Numbered from the stretch's first letter, positions 1 through 8,926 are shown. The stretch is DNA of 64,000 nt from Asterias amurensis (GCF_032118995.1 NC_092650.1:23694001-23758000); one strand, 5' to 3'. Numbers and translations: made by a program. Notes: generated by a model from the letters alone, not told the origin.

Positions 1-36
1 GTTAGGCGCACGTGATAACCACTACACTACGAAAAC
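1..36 (-). tRNA. tRNA-Val (AAC), cut by window edge
   Basis: This is the 5' half of a gene of the array. The plus-strand GTT at positions 1-3 reads as anticodon AAC. The D arm and the 5' acceptor strand are intact. Confidence 0.8.
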
Positions 37-131
37 TTGACGACCAAACTCCAATATTTAGCTTCCTTCATTTTGGGGATTCCATACCAACCAACAGAAT
101 AAATATAATTTTAAAGTAAACAAAAGAAAGT

Positions 132-204
132 TGTTTTCGCCCGGGCTTGAACCGGGGACCTTGCGCGTGTGAGGCGCACGTGATAACCACTACACTACGA
201 AAAC
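132..204 (-). tRNA. tRNA-Val (CAC)
   Basis: A 73-nt cloverleaf with anticodon CAC read at 169-171. The acceptor stem GTTTTCG/CGAAAAC pairs fully, and the T loop has TTCAAGC. Confidence 0.92.
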
Positions 205-315
205 TTGACGACCAAACTCCAATATTTAGCTTCCTTCAATCTGGGGATTCGTTACAAAACTAACAGAATAAATATAATTTTAAAGTAACCTCACGTCAGA
301 AATACAAAAGAAAAT

Positions 316-388
316 TGTTTTCGCCCGGGCTCGAACCGGGGACCTTGCGCGTGTTAGGCGCACGTGATAACCACTACACTACGAAAAC
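316..388 (-). tRNA. tRNA-Val (AAC)
   Basis: A 73-nt cloverleaf with anticodon AAC read at 353-355. The acceptor stem is perfect and the T loop is TTCGAGC. Confidence 0.92.
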
Positions 389-483
389 TTGACGACCAAA
401 CTCCAATATTTAGCTTCCTTCAATTTAGGGATTCCATACCAACCAACAGAATAAATATAATTTTAAAGTAAACAAAAGAAAAT

Positions 484-556
484 TGTTTTCGCCCGGGCTC
501 GAACCGGGGACCTTGCGCGTGTAAAGCGCACGTGATAACCACTACACTACGAAAAC
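484..556 (-). tRNA. tRNA-Val (UAC)
   Basis: Anticodon TAC at 521-523. The body matches the AAC and CAC neighbours and differs only in the anticodon arm (CGCTTTACAC in place of CGCCTCACAC). Confidence 0.9.
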
Positions 557-667
557 TTGACGACCAAACTCCAATATTTAGCTTCCTTCATTTTGGGGAT
601 TCCATTACCAACCAGCAGAATAATTCTTTTTTTAAAGTAACCCCATGTCAGAAATACAAAAGAAAAT

Positions 668-740
668 TGTTTTCGCCCGGGCTTGAACCGGGGACCTTGC
701 GCGTGTGAGGCGCACGTGATAACCACTACACTACGAACAC
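668..740 (-). tRNA. tRNA-Val (CAC), one acceptor mismatch
   Basis: Anticodon CAC at 705-707. The 5' acceptor strand reads GTGTTCG, giving one mismatch at the third pair. It may still fold. Confidence 0.75.
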
Positions 741-835
741 TTGACGACCAAAGTCCAATATTTAGCTTCCTTCAATTTGGGATTTCCATACCAACCAACA
801 GAATAAATATAATTTTAAAGTAAACAAAAGAAAGT

Positions 836-911
836 TGTTTTCGCCCGGGCTTGAACCGGGGACCTTGCGCGTGTGAGGCACACGACGTGATAACCACAAC
901 ACTACGAAAAC
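836..911 (-). pseudogene. tRNA-Val (CAC) with 3-nt insertion
   Basis: Anticodon CAC at 873-875. Three extra bases between the anticodon stem and the D arm make it 76 nt, and the D stem carries a further change. It is probably inactive. The copy at 4711-4786 has the same insertion, so the two are related. Confidence 0.7.
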
Positions 912-1022
912 TTGACGACCAAACTCCAATATTTAGCTTCCTTCAATCTGGGGATTCGTTACAAAACTAACAGAATAAATATAATTTTAAAGTAACCTCA
1001 CGTCAGAAATACAAAAGAAAAT

Positions 1023-1095
1023 TGTTTTCGCCCGGGCTCGAACCGGGGATCTTGCGCGTGTTAGGCGCACGTGACAACCACTACACTACGAAAAC
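1023..1095 (-). tRNA. tRNA-Val (AAC)
   Basis: Anticodon AAC at 1060-1062. The plus strand has GGGGAT for GGGGAC at the T-stem/variable boundary, and GACAACC in the D loop. Otherwise it is standard. Confidence 0.85.
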
Positions 1096-1190
1096 TTGAC
1101 GACCAAACTCCAATATTGAGCTTCCTTCAATTTGGGGATTCCATACCAACCAACAGAATAAATATACTTTTAAAGTAAACAAAAGAAATA

Positions 1191-1263
1191 TGTTTTCGCC
1201 AGGGCTTGAACCGGTGACCTTGCGCGTGTTAGGCGCACGTGATAACCACTACGCTACGAAAAC
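1191..1263 (-). tRNA. tRNA-Val (AAC), weakened T arm
   Basis: Anticodon AAC at 1228-1230. Two changes in the T arm (CCAGGGC and CCGGTGA on the plus strand) break pairs, so it may be decaying. Confidence 0.65.
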
Positions 1264-1374
1264 TTGACGACCGAACTCCAATATTTAGCTTCCTTCAATC
1301 TGGGGATTCGTTACAAAAATAACAGAATAAATATAATTTTAAAGTCACCTCACGTCAGAAATACAAAAGAAAAT

Positions 1375-1447
1375 TGTTTTCGCCCGGGCTCGAACCGGGG
1401 ACCTTGCGCGTGTGAGGCGCACGTGATAACCACTACACTACGAAAAC
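1375..1447 (-). tRNA. tRNA-Val (CAC)
   Basis: Anticodon CAC at 1412-1414 with full stems. It is the first gene of the block that is copied again 1921 bp downstream. Confidence 0.92.
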
Positions 1448-1558
1448 TTGACGACCAAACTCCAATATTTAGCTTCCTTCAATCTGGGGATTCGTTACAA
1501 AACTAAAAGAATAAATATAATTTTAAAGTAACCTCACGTCAGAAATACAAAAGAAAAT

Positions 1559-1631
1559 TGTTTTCGCCCGGGCTCGAACCGGGGACCTTGCGCGTGTTAG
1601 GCGCACGTGATAACCACTACACTACGAAAAC
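1559..1631 (-). tRNA. tRNA-Val (AAC)
   Basis: Anticodon AAC at 1596-1598 with full stems. Its duplicate is at 3480. Confidence 0.92.
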
Positions 1632-1726
1632 TTGACGACCAAACTCCAATATTTAGCTTCCTTTAATTTGGGGATTCCATACCAACCAACAGAATAAATA
1701 TAATTTTAAAGTAAACAAAAGAAAGT

Positions 1727-1799
1727 TGTTTTCGCCCGGGCTCGAACCGGGGACCTTGCGCGTGTGAGGCGCACGTGATAACCACTACACTACGAAAAC
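1727..1799 (-). tRNA. tRNA-Val (CAC)
   Basis: Anticodon CAC at 1764-1766 with full stems. Its duplicate is at 3648. Confidence 0.92.
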
Positions 1800-1910
1800 T
1801 TGACGACCATACTTCAATATTTAGCTTCCTTCAATCTGGGGATTCGTTACAAAACTAACAGAATAAATATAATTTTAAAGTCACCTCACGTCAGAAATAC
1901 AAAAGAAAAA

Positions 1911-1983
1911 TGTTTTCGGCCGGGCTCGAACCGGGGACCTTGCGCGTGTGAGGCGCACGTGATAACCATTACACTACGAAAAC
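1911..1983 (-). tRNA. tRNA-Val (CAC)
   Basis: Anticodon CAC at 1948-1950. One change (TCGGCC for TCGCCC on the plus strand) affects the outermost T-stem pair. The change is shared with the duplicate at 3832. Confidence 0.85.
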
Positions 1984-2094
1984 TTGACGACCAAACTCCA
2001 ATATTTAGCTTCCTTCATTTTGGGGATTCGTTACAAAACTAACAGAATAAATATTTTTTTAAAGTAACCTGATGTCAGAAATACAAAAGAAAGT

Positions 2095-2167
2095 TGTTTT
2101 CGCGCGGGCTCGAACCGGGGACCTTGCGCGTGTTAGGTGCACGTGATAACCACTACACTACGAAAAC
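2095..2167 (-). tRNA. tRNA-Val (AAC)
   Basis: Anticodon AAC at 2132-2134. It carries single changes in the T stem (CGCGCGGG) and anticodon stem (GGTGCACG), shared with the duplicate at 4016. Confidence 0.8.
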
Positions 2168-2280
2168 TTGACGACCAAACTCCAATATTTAGCTTCCTTC
2201 AATTTGGGGATTCCATACCAACCAACATAATAAATATTTTTTTTAAAGTAACCCCATGTCAGAAATACAAAAGAAAAATT

Positions 2281-2306
2281 ATTTTCCCACTATACACTAC
2301 GAAAAC
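2281..2306 (-). pseudogene. tRNA-Val remnant, internal deletion
   Basis: Only the 3' acceptor end joined to the D arm and 5' acceptor end remains (ATTTTCCCACTATACACTAC). The anticodon arm and B box are missing. Confidence 0.8.
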
Positions 2307-2418
2307 GTGACGACCAAACTCCAATATTTAGCTTCCTTCATTTTGGGGATTCGTTACAAAACTAACAGAATAAATATTTTTTTTTAAGTAACCTGTTGTC
2401 CGAAATACAAAAGAAAGT

Positions 2419-2491
2419 TGTTTTCGCCCGGGCTTGAACCGGGGACCTAGCGCGTGTAAAGCGCACGTGATAACCGCTACACTACGAAAAC
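2419..2491 (-). tRNA. tRNA-Val (UAC)
   Basis: Anticodon TAC at 2456-2458. It has a variable-region change (CCTAGCGCG) and a D-loop change (AACCGCTAC). Its duplicate is at 4339. Confidence 0.8.
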
Positions 2492-2601
2492 TTGACGACC
2501 AAACTCCAATATTTAGCTTCCTTCAATTTGGGGAATCCATACCAACTAACAGAATAAATAAAATTTAAAGGTAACCTAATATCAGAAATACAAAAGAAAA
2601 T

Positions 2602-2674
2602 TGTTTTCGCCCGGGCTCGAACCGGGGACCTTGCGCGTGTGAGGCGCACGTGATAACCACTACACTCTGAAAAC
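2602..2674 (-). tRNA. tRNA-Val (CAC), damaged at base 7-8
   Basis: Anticodon CAC at 2639-2641. The 5' end reads GTTTTCAGAG, which loses the last acceptor pair and the conserved U8. It is probably weak or dead. Its duplicate is at 4522. Confidence 0.7.
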
Positions 2675-2790
2675 TTGACGACCAAATCGAATGATCGACT
2701 TTTTTGTATAAGGGAACACTTTACCAAAAGTGTAATTAATAAAAGTGCAGTTAAAAAGCAACCATTTATGTCAGAAATACAAAAGAAATT

Positions 2791-2863
2791 TGTTTTCGCC
2801 CGGGCTTGAACCGGAGACCTTGCGCGTGTTAGGCGCACGTGGTAACCGCTACACTACGAAAAC
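2791..2863 (-). tRNA. tRNA-Val (AAC)
   Basis: Anticodon AAC at 2828-2830. A T-stem change (CCGGAGACC) and D-loop changes (GTGGTAACCGC) set it apart. Confidence 0.78.
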
Positions 2864-2974
2864 TTGATGACCAAAGTCCAATATTTAGCTTCCTTCAATT
2901 TGGGGATTTCATACCAACCAACAGAATAAATATAATTTTAAAGTAACCTCATGTCAGAAATACAAAAGAAAATT

Positions 2975-3000
2975 ATTTTCCCACTATACACTACGAAAAC
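2975..3000 (-). pseudogene. tRNA-Val remnant, internal deletion
   Basis: It has the same deletion junction as 2281-2306, leaving acceptor ends and part of the D arm only. Confidence 0.8.
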
Positions 3001-3111
3001 TTGACGACCAAACTCCAATATTTAGCTTCCTTCAATGTGGGGATCCGTTACAAAACTAACAGAATAAATATAATTTTAAAGTAACCTCATGTCAGAAATA
3101 CAAAAGAAAAT

Positions 3112-3184
3112 TGTTTTCGCCCGGGCTCGAACCGGGGACCTTGCGCGTGTAAAGCGCACGTGATAACCACTACACTACGAAAAC
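3112..3184 (-). tRNA. tRNA-Val (UAC)
   Basis: Anticodon TAC at 3149-3151. All stems are intact, making this one of the cleanest UAC copies. Confidence 0.9.
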
Positions 3185-3295
3185 TTGACGACCAAACTCC
3201 AATATTTAGCTTCCTTCAATCTGGGGATTCGTTACAAAACTAACAGAATAAATATAATTTTAAAGTCACCTCACGTCAGAAATACAAAAGAAAAT

Positions 3296-3368
3296 TGTTT
3301 TCGCCCGGGCTCGAACCGGGGACCTTGCGCGTGTGAGGCGCACGTGATAACCACTACACTACGAAAAC
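3296..3368 (-). tRNA. tRNA-Val (CAC)
   Basis: Anticodon CAC at 3333-3335. It is the duplicate of 1375-1447. Confidence 0.92.
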
Positions 3369-3479
3369 TTGACGACCAAACTCCAATATTTAGCTTCCTT
3401 CAATCTGGGGATTCGTTACAAAACTAACAGAATAAATATAATTTTAAAGTAACCTCACGTCAGAAATACAAAAGAAAAT

Positions 3480-3552
3480 TGTTTTCGCCCGGGCTCGAAC
3501 CGGGGACCTTGCGCGTGTTAGGCGCACGTGATAACCACTACACTACGAAAAC
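3480..3552 (-). tRNA. tRNA-Val (AAC)
   Basis: Anticodon AAC at 3517-3519. It is the duplicate of 1559-1631. Confidence 0.92.
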
Positions 3553-3647
3553 TTGACGACCAAACTCCAATATTTAGCTTCCTTCAATTTGGGGATTCCA
3601 TACCAACCAACAGAATAAATATAATTTTAAAGTAAACAAAAGAAAGT

Positions 3648-3720
3648 TGTTTTCGCCCGGGCTCGAACCGGGGACCTTGCGCGTGTGAGGCGCACGTGAT
3701 AACCACTACACTACGAAAAC
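3648..3720 (-). tRNA. tRNA-Val (CAC)
   Basis: Anticodon CAC at 3685-3687. It is the duplicate of 1727-1799. Confidence 0.92.
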
Positions 3721-3831
3721 TTGACGACCATACTTCAATATTTAGCTTCCTTCAATCTGGGGATTCGTTACAAAACTAACAGAATAAATATAATTTTAAA
3801 GTCACCTCACGTCAGAAATACAAAAGAAAAT

Positions 3832-3904
3832 TGTTTTCGGCCGGGCTCGAACCGGGGACCTTGCGCGTGTGAGGCGCACGTGATAACCATTACACTACGA
3901 AAAC
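3832..3904 (-). tRNA. tRNA-Val (CAC)
   Basis: Anticodon CAC at 3869-3871. It is the duplicate of 1911-1983, with the same TCGGCC change. Confidence 0.85.
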
Positions 3905-4015
3905 TTGCCGACCAAACTCCAATATTTAGCTTCCTTCATTTTGGGGATTCGTTACAAAACTAACAGAATAAATATTTTTTTAAAGTAACCTGATGTCAGA
4001 AATACAAAAGAAAGT

Positions 4016-4088
4016 TGTTTTCGCGCGGGCTCGAACCGGGGACCTTGCGCGTGTTAGGTGCACGTGATAACCACTACACTACGAAAAC
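4016..4088 (-). tRNA. tRNA-Val (AAC)
   Basis: Anticodon AAC at 4053-4055. It is the duplicate of 2095-2167. Confidence 0.8.
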
Positions 4089-4200
4089 TTGACGACCAAA
4101 CTCCAATATTTAGCTTCCTTCAATTTGGGGATTCCATACCAACCAACATAATAAATATTTTTTTTAAAGTAACCCCATGTCAGAAATACAAAAGAAAATT

Positions 4201-4226
4201 ATTTTCCCACTATACACTACGAAAAC
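4201..4226 (-). pseudogene. tRNA-Val remnant, internal deletion
   Basis: It is the duplicate of 2281-2306. Confidence 0.8.
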
Positions 4227-4338
4227 GTGACGACCAAACTCCAATATTTAGCTTCCTTCATTTTGGGGATTCGTTACAAAACTAACAGAATAAATATTTC
4301 TTTTTAAGTAACCTGTTGTCCGAAATACAAAAGAAAGT

Positions 4339-4411
4339 TGTTTTCGCCCGGGCTTGAACCGGGGACCTAGCGCGTGTAAAGCGGACGTGATAACCGCTAC
4401 ACTACGAAAAC
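4339..4411 (-). tRNA. tRNA-Val (UAC)
   Basis: Anticodon TAC at 4376-4378. It is the duplicate of 2419-2491 with one further change (GCGGACG) in the anticodon stem region. Confidence 0.75.
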
Positions 4412-4521
4412 TTGACGACCAAACTCCAATATTTAGCTTCCTTCAATTTGGGGAATCCATACCAACTAACAGAATAAATAAAATTTAAAGGTAACCTAAT
4501 ATCAGAAATACAAAAGAAAAT

Positions 4522-4594
4522 TGTTTTCGCCCGGGCTCGAACCGGGGACCTTGCGCGTGTGAGGCGCACGTGATAACCACTACACTCTGAAAAC
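4522..4594 (-). tRNA. tRNA-Val (CAC), damaged at base 7-8
   Basis: Anticodon CAC at 4559-4561. It is the duplicate of 2602-2674, with the same loss of U8. Confidence 0.7.
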
Positions 4595-4710
4595 TTGACG
4601 ACCAAATCGAATGATCGACTTTTTTGTATAAGGGAACACTTTACCAAAAGTGTAATTAATAAAAGTGCAGTTAAAAAGCAACCATTTATGTCAGAAATAC
4701 AAAAGAAAGT

Positions 4711-4786
4711 TGTTTTCGCCCGGGCTTGAACCGGGGACCTTGCGCGTGTGAGGCACACGACGTGATAACCACTACACTACGAAAAC
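4711..4786 (-). pseudogene. tRNA-Val (CAC) with 3-nt insertion
   Basis: Anticodon CAC at 4748-4750. It has the same 3-nt insertion as 836-911. It occupies the place where the first copy of the duplicated block has an AAC gene (2791), so the duplication ends here. Confidence 0.7.
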
Positions 4787-4898
4787 TTGACGACCAAACT
4801 CCAATATTTAGCTTCCTTCATTTTGGGGATTCGTTACAAAACTAACAGAATAAATATAACTTTAAAGTAACCTCATGTCAGAAATACAAAAGAAAATT

Positions 4899-4919
4899 AT
4901 TTTCCCACTTGACGAAAAC
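4899..4919 (-). pseudogene. tRNA-Val remnant, larger deletion
   Basis: It has the deletion seen at 2281-2306 plus loss of most of the D arm. Only the two acceptor ends remain. Confidence 0.7.
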
Positions 4920-5030
4920 TTGACGACCAAACTCCAATATTTAGCTTCCTTCAATCTGGGGATCCGTTACAAAACTAACAGAATAAATATAATTTTAAAG
5001 TAACCTCATGTCAGAAATACAAAGGAAAAT

Positions 5031-5103
5031 TGTTTTCGCCCGGGCTTGAACCGGGGACCTTGCGCGTGTGAGGCGCACGTGGTAACCACTACACTACGAA
5101 CAC
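5031..5103 (-). tRNA. tRNA-Val (CAC), one acceptor mismatch
   Basis: Anticodon CAC at 5068-5070. The 5' acceptor strand is GTGTTCG, as at 668-740, and the D loop has GTGGTAACC. Confidence 0.75.
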
Positions 5104-5214
5104 TTGACGACCAAACTCCAATATTTAGCTTCCTTCAATTTGGGGATTCCATACCAACCTGACAGAATAAACATAATTTTAAAGTAACCTCATGTCAGAA
5201 TTACAAGAGAAAAT

Positions 5215-5239
5215 TGTTTTCCCACTACACTACGAAAAC
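5215..5239 (-). pseudogene. tRNA-Val remnant, internal deletion
   Basis: This is a remnant of the deleted class, here with TTGTTTTCCCACTACACTAC. Confidence 0.75.
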
Positions 5240-5350
5240 TTGACGACCAAACTGCAATATTTAGCTTCCTTCAATCAGGGGATTCGTTACAAAACTAACA
5301 GAATAAATATAATTTTAAAGTAACCTCATGTCAGAAATACAAAGGAAAAT

Positions 5351-5423
5351 TGTTTTCGCCCGGGCTTGAACCGGAGACCTTGCGCGTGTTAGGCGCACGT
5401 GATAACCACTACACTACGAAAAC
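5351..5423 (-). tRNA. tRNA-Val (AAC)
   Basis: Anticodon AAC at 5388-5390. One T-stem change (CCGGAGACC) is shared with 2791-2863. Confidence 0.85.
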
Positions 5424-5534
5424 TTGACGACCAAACTCCAATATTTAGCTTCCTTCAATCTGGGGATTCGTTACAAAACTAACAGAATAAATATAATTTT
5501 AAAGTAACCTCACGTCAGAAATACAAAAGAAAAT

Positions 5535-5607
5535 TGTTTTCGCCCGGGCTTTAACCGGGGACCTTGCGCGTGTTAGGCACTCGTGATAACCACTACACTA
5601 CGAAAAC
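5535..5607 (-). tRNA. tRNA-Val (AAC), altered B box
   Basis: Anticodon AAC at 5572-5574. The T loop reads GGTTAAAGCC, so the B box is broken, and the anticodon stem has GGCACTCG. It is the last unit of the array and is probably inactive. Confidence 0.6.
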
Positions 5608-5724
5608 TTGACGACTATCCTGAAAATCACATAGACATTTGGTTGGTAATCCCATTTTTATCAAGGAAGAAATTTCATGCTAGGCAAATTTTTGTGCTTA
5701 GCAGCTCTATGAAATTGGGCCCTG
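5608..5724 (+). mobile_element. Foldback element fragment (GGGCCCAATTTC family)
   Basis: The end reads GCTCTATGAAATTGGGCCCT and the body contains GGAAGAAATTTCATGCTAGG. This matches the right half of the palindromic family seen complete at 23788-24053. It interrupts the last tRNA unit right after CTTGACGAC. Confidence 0.7.
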
Positions 5725-5809
5725 CTCGGCAACCAGCAGTTCGCGCGAGAGCAGTGACAACTCGACTTTTTCACCGCGTGGGACCATTAACGACTTGTCC
5801 ACAAGTCTA

Positions 5810-5850
5810 GTTAGGCGCACGTGATATTAGGCCTACAGTTAAACTTGACG
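5810..5850 (-). pseudogene. Broken tRNA-Val unit beyond the array
   Basis: The stretch GTTAGGCGCACGTGATA followed by CTTGACGACCAA is the 5' part of a unit plus its spacer. It was separated from the array by the inserted repeat and has degraded. Confidence 0.6.
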
Positions 5851-6559
5851 ACCAATTAGGGGGAAAAAAAGAAATTTCAATGGGCAGTACGTTGTTACCA
5901 ATAAACAAAAAAGGGTAGTTCTTAAACAGCCAATAAAGGATGATCTCAATATTTCAACTGTCACCTTTTTAAGGCCATAATAGACATCGTAGATACCTGA
6001 GTACATTGGAAGATTAGTCTCCCCGGATTTTCTGCTCTCCTCGCTTGAGATTCGGAGAATAGCACAAGACAGGAGATGATGGGAAAAGCTTGTGTCTGCC
6101 TGCTGTGCAGCCTACTGATGCATGATGATGATGATGATGAATAACCATTTTACTCTCATAATTTGCATTTAGTAATAAATAACTCGAGTCAAAAATGCAC
6201 CCGGCCGCGCGGCTTTTTTAGCCGAGAGTCAAAAACGGCTGATCTATTATAATGACCCCTTTGACGCCAGTGACGATTTCCCCTAATTGGGTTTGAACAC
6301 AGTTCTCCAGCTTTAGCAAACTGAGGGTGCTATTTTCCACATCAAATAGCCGCCACTGACGTCACGATTCCTTTGTCGCGCGGGTTTGTTTGACCCCGCG
6401 TTTTTCAGAAACTTGGCTTGGAGCGTGCTGGAGAAAAACCCATATTGTGTTAATGTGAGGTAAGAGACTCGTTATATTTTGTTTATGTTTCCTATGGACT
6501 GCAGCTATTACAAAACTGTAATATCTATATATTTGAGATCATCATTTTATTGGCTGTTT
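5851..6559. other. No gene recognised
   Basis: Short open frames only. A GAT triplet run lies near 6123-6142 and a palindromic TGACGTCA (CRE-like) near 6357. I see no exon with family resemblance. Confidence 0.5.
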
Positions 6560-6594
6560 AAATTACCTCATGTCTGGAAAAAAAAAGGAAACAT

Positions 6595-6671
6595 TGTTTC
6601 TGCCATGGGCTCAAACCGGGGACACTGCGCGTATAGGGCTGGCTCAGTGATAACCACCACGCTACGGAAAC
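6595..6671 (-). pseudogene. Diverged tRNA-Val pseudogene
   Basis: This is a 77-nt degenerate copy of the array gene with many changes and an altered anticodon region. The flanks also match the array spacer (ACCTCATGTC on the left, CTGACGAC and CCAATGTTCAG on the right). A whole unit sits about 1 kb outside the array. Confidence 0.65.
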
Positions 6672-6720
6672 TGACGACAAATTCCAATGTTCAGTTTTGT
6701 TTTTTCGAGGGATTATACGT

Positions 6721-8527
6721 TACGGAGCTTTACAAAGGAACATACGTGAGAAAAAAAAACTTTGTAAAATAATCCGCGTGCGAACTACTAAAACAGTTTG
6801 TGTGCGAACGAAAAAAGAAAATCGTTCGCACGCAGATTTTTTGTTTTAAAAATTACCACAAGATTGTCTTTATCCCTAGCAAGTACCGCGCGAAGTGCGG
6901 CATCCCGCTAGTCCACTATCAATCACTCTGTCGTCGTCTGTGCCCACCAAGACTTGCTCGGTCGGTTTGCGGAACACAATATTGCAAAGTAACCGGGCGA
7001 TTTGTGGCGACTCTATTTCTTAACCAGACTAAAATTGTCTACCTTGCAACACACGTAGACGTCGAAGACAAGACGAAATACGTCATTGATACATACGCTA
7101 TACATTTTTGGGGACTGGTGAACTTCTGCGTGAGAAGGTAAAATAATTTGTAATATCGGATCAAGTTTTTGATTTTTTGTATGAAAAAATAAATTTATTT
7201 AAAGGAGAGTTTGAAATTTTTGCTGTTTATTCAGTTGCTTAGGTTTCAAAACGGACCGAATGTGGTGGTGTGATGTGCCGCTTATTTAGTGTACCGTCCG
7301 GCGTCCGTGCCGGCCGTGTTTCTGTAAAAAAGGTGAAACCGTTCGATGTGTTCCCTCAAATAAAGTCAAAACTGCCTCATAAAAAAACTGCAAAAACCCT
7401 GGATAGTATATCGTAGTGTTTTTATAACTTCGCAATATGCTGCTTGTCCAATTTTCGGACAATAAACCTGAAGTGAACCCTGTGTAAGAAGAGGTTGTCA
7501 TCAGGGCACATAACCTGCAGTGCCAGTAGAAACTAGAACTAGAAAATAAAACAGTAAATTTTTGTTTAGTAAAGTACAGTAGAGCGGTTGGTGACTTACT
7601 GACTAAGCTTAATTATCCTTAAAATCCACTGAAAAATTGTTACTTCCTGAATAGAAAAAGTATTGTACTTTTGTTATTGTTGGAACCAGAGGCGAAACTT
7701 AGCTCTCTCCCAAATTTATGTGTGCATTTTCTTTCACATAGGATGGGGTATTATACATAACATAGTTGCGATAGCGTAACCCTCTTCGCCATCGGCAGGA
7801 GGGTTACGTTATCGCAACTATTTCACACACTACTCCTTGTCCTAGAATAGAACTATGAATAAGGTTCGTTCTGCTGTCATCTTCTTCCACGAATGTGGGG
7901 ACGATAGCGGAACAGACCTAATAAAATAAGGAGTAGGGTCTTACTCTTTGTATATATGCATCCGCAATTTGGCTTTTTGGCCGCCATGTTTGCATTTTTA
8001 ATAAACCAATAATAATTACCTGAATTTCAGCTCAAAATTGTGGTAACAGATAGCGGAACGAACCCTCATTGTAATGTAGGGGTAATCATTATCATCCATC
8101 CAAATATGGAGAAAGGAAATCCATGCTATTGACCCCTTGCACGCACGCCACATGCGGCGACTGTCGTAGCCTCACCATTTTGGTTGGCAGTTATATGTAA
8201 ACGCTGCGTCGTTTAAAAGTAATACGTACTTCACTGAATAATGGATAAGTCACAGTGACTTTGCCCACCAGTATGGCACATCCAAGATTATTATAGGCTA
8301 CATGCACAGGTGAATTGGGTCAATTGCAGGTAGTACTAGGCTGACCTACTGGAAACTTTTTATCATTCGGACATGACGCCAGATAATGTCTAAATATTAT
8401 TTTAAAAACGGGTCCTGTAATTTTATGGAAATATTTATTTTATGGAAAATCAAGTACAACACCATAGACATTTTGATAGAATTTTGATGAAGGCAAGTGT
8501 AACCGAAGGCAAACTGTAGCAACATAG
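6721..8527. other. No gene recognised
   Basis: The longest frames (6800-7141 on plus, 7286-7501 on minus) have no motif I recognise. The stretch holds one small hairpin repeat at 7762-7823. It could contain the untranslated first exon and promoter of RSPRY1, but I cannot place them. Confidence 0.4.
7762..7823. repeat. Small hairpin repeat (GCGTAACCCTC family)
   Basis: The arms GTTGCGATAGCGTAACCCTC and GAGGGTTACGTTATCGCAAC are inverted around a short loop. Relatives are at 47103-47142, 47333-47384 and a partial copy near 55147. Confidence 0.75.
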
Positions 8528-8640
8528 GCAGGCCTGTATGCTTCGTTTTTGAAAGGGCAAGGGCACCAAGGCGTTGGCAATGGCAAGGGGCAACGGAGGC
8601 AATCGCCTCCGTTGCCTGACATAGGCAGCTATGCAAGGTA
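8528..8640. mobile_element. MITE of the CTTCGTTTTTGAAAGGGC family
   Basis: GGCCTGTATGCTTCG, then GAAAGGGCAAGGGCACCAAG, then an internal AGGCAATCGCCTCCGTTGCC palindrome. Complete relatives lie at 33116, 42848, 50930, 52157 and 56700. Confidence 0.75.
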
Positions 8641-8762
8641 GGTCTCCATGTTTACCGGGCACTGTATGTAATGGTCTATTTCTTCCAAGAAAAGCTATGT
8701 GAGACACAATGTAACCATACACAAGTTGAATCCATTGTCATGAAGAGCAACTATAAATATAA

Positions 8763-8926
8763 ATATTAATAGTAAACTTGCGGGTACAACTATGGGTAAA
8801 AACTCTTTTGAAGGAGTGGTGGCTCTGAAAAGAGCCGATTTGGTCGCGACGTTTCGAATAGTATGCTCTGCTCATCTTCAAGAGTTTTTACCCATGGTTG
8901 TACCCGCAAGTTTACTGTTAATATTT
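8763..8926. mobile_element. Foldback element with 45-bp arms
   Basis: The left arm contains AGTAAACTTGCGGGTACAAC and TATGGGTAAAAACTCTT. The right arm is its reverse complement (AAGAGTTTTTACCCATGG, GTTGTACCCGCAAGTTTACT). The loop holds a motif related to 40341-40407. Confidence 0.8.

Larger units (their letters stand above)
1..5607 (-). repeat. Tandem array of tRNA-Val gene units
   Basis: About 30 units of roughly 168 or 184 bp are repeated head to tail. Each holds a minus-strand tRNA-Val gene plus a spacer. Two spacer types alternate: a short one, and a long one carrying an extra block that starts with CCTCACGTCAGAAATAC. Just 3' of nearly every gene the minus strand has a TTTT run, as expected for an RNA polymerase III terminator, and the genes carry the internal B box GGTTCGAGCC. 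The left end lies outside the window. The last unit is cut at 5607 by an unrelated repeat. Confidence 0.95.

Noticed and set aside
1264-4758. Open frames of 75-118 codons repeated through the first 5 kb
   Set aside because: They translate tRNA genes and spacers; the same peptide recurs because the DNA is tandemly repeated.
1-5607. CRISPR-like regular repeats
   Set aside because: The repeats are tRNA genes with cloverleaf folds and the spacers are near identical, unlike CRISPR spacers.
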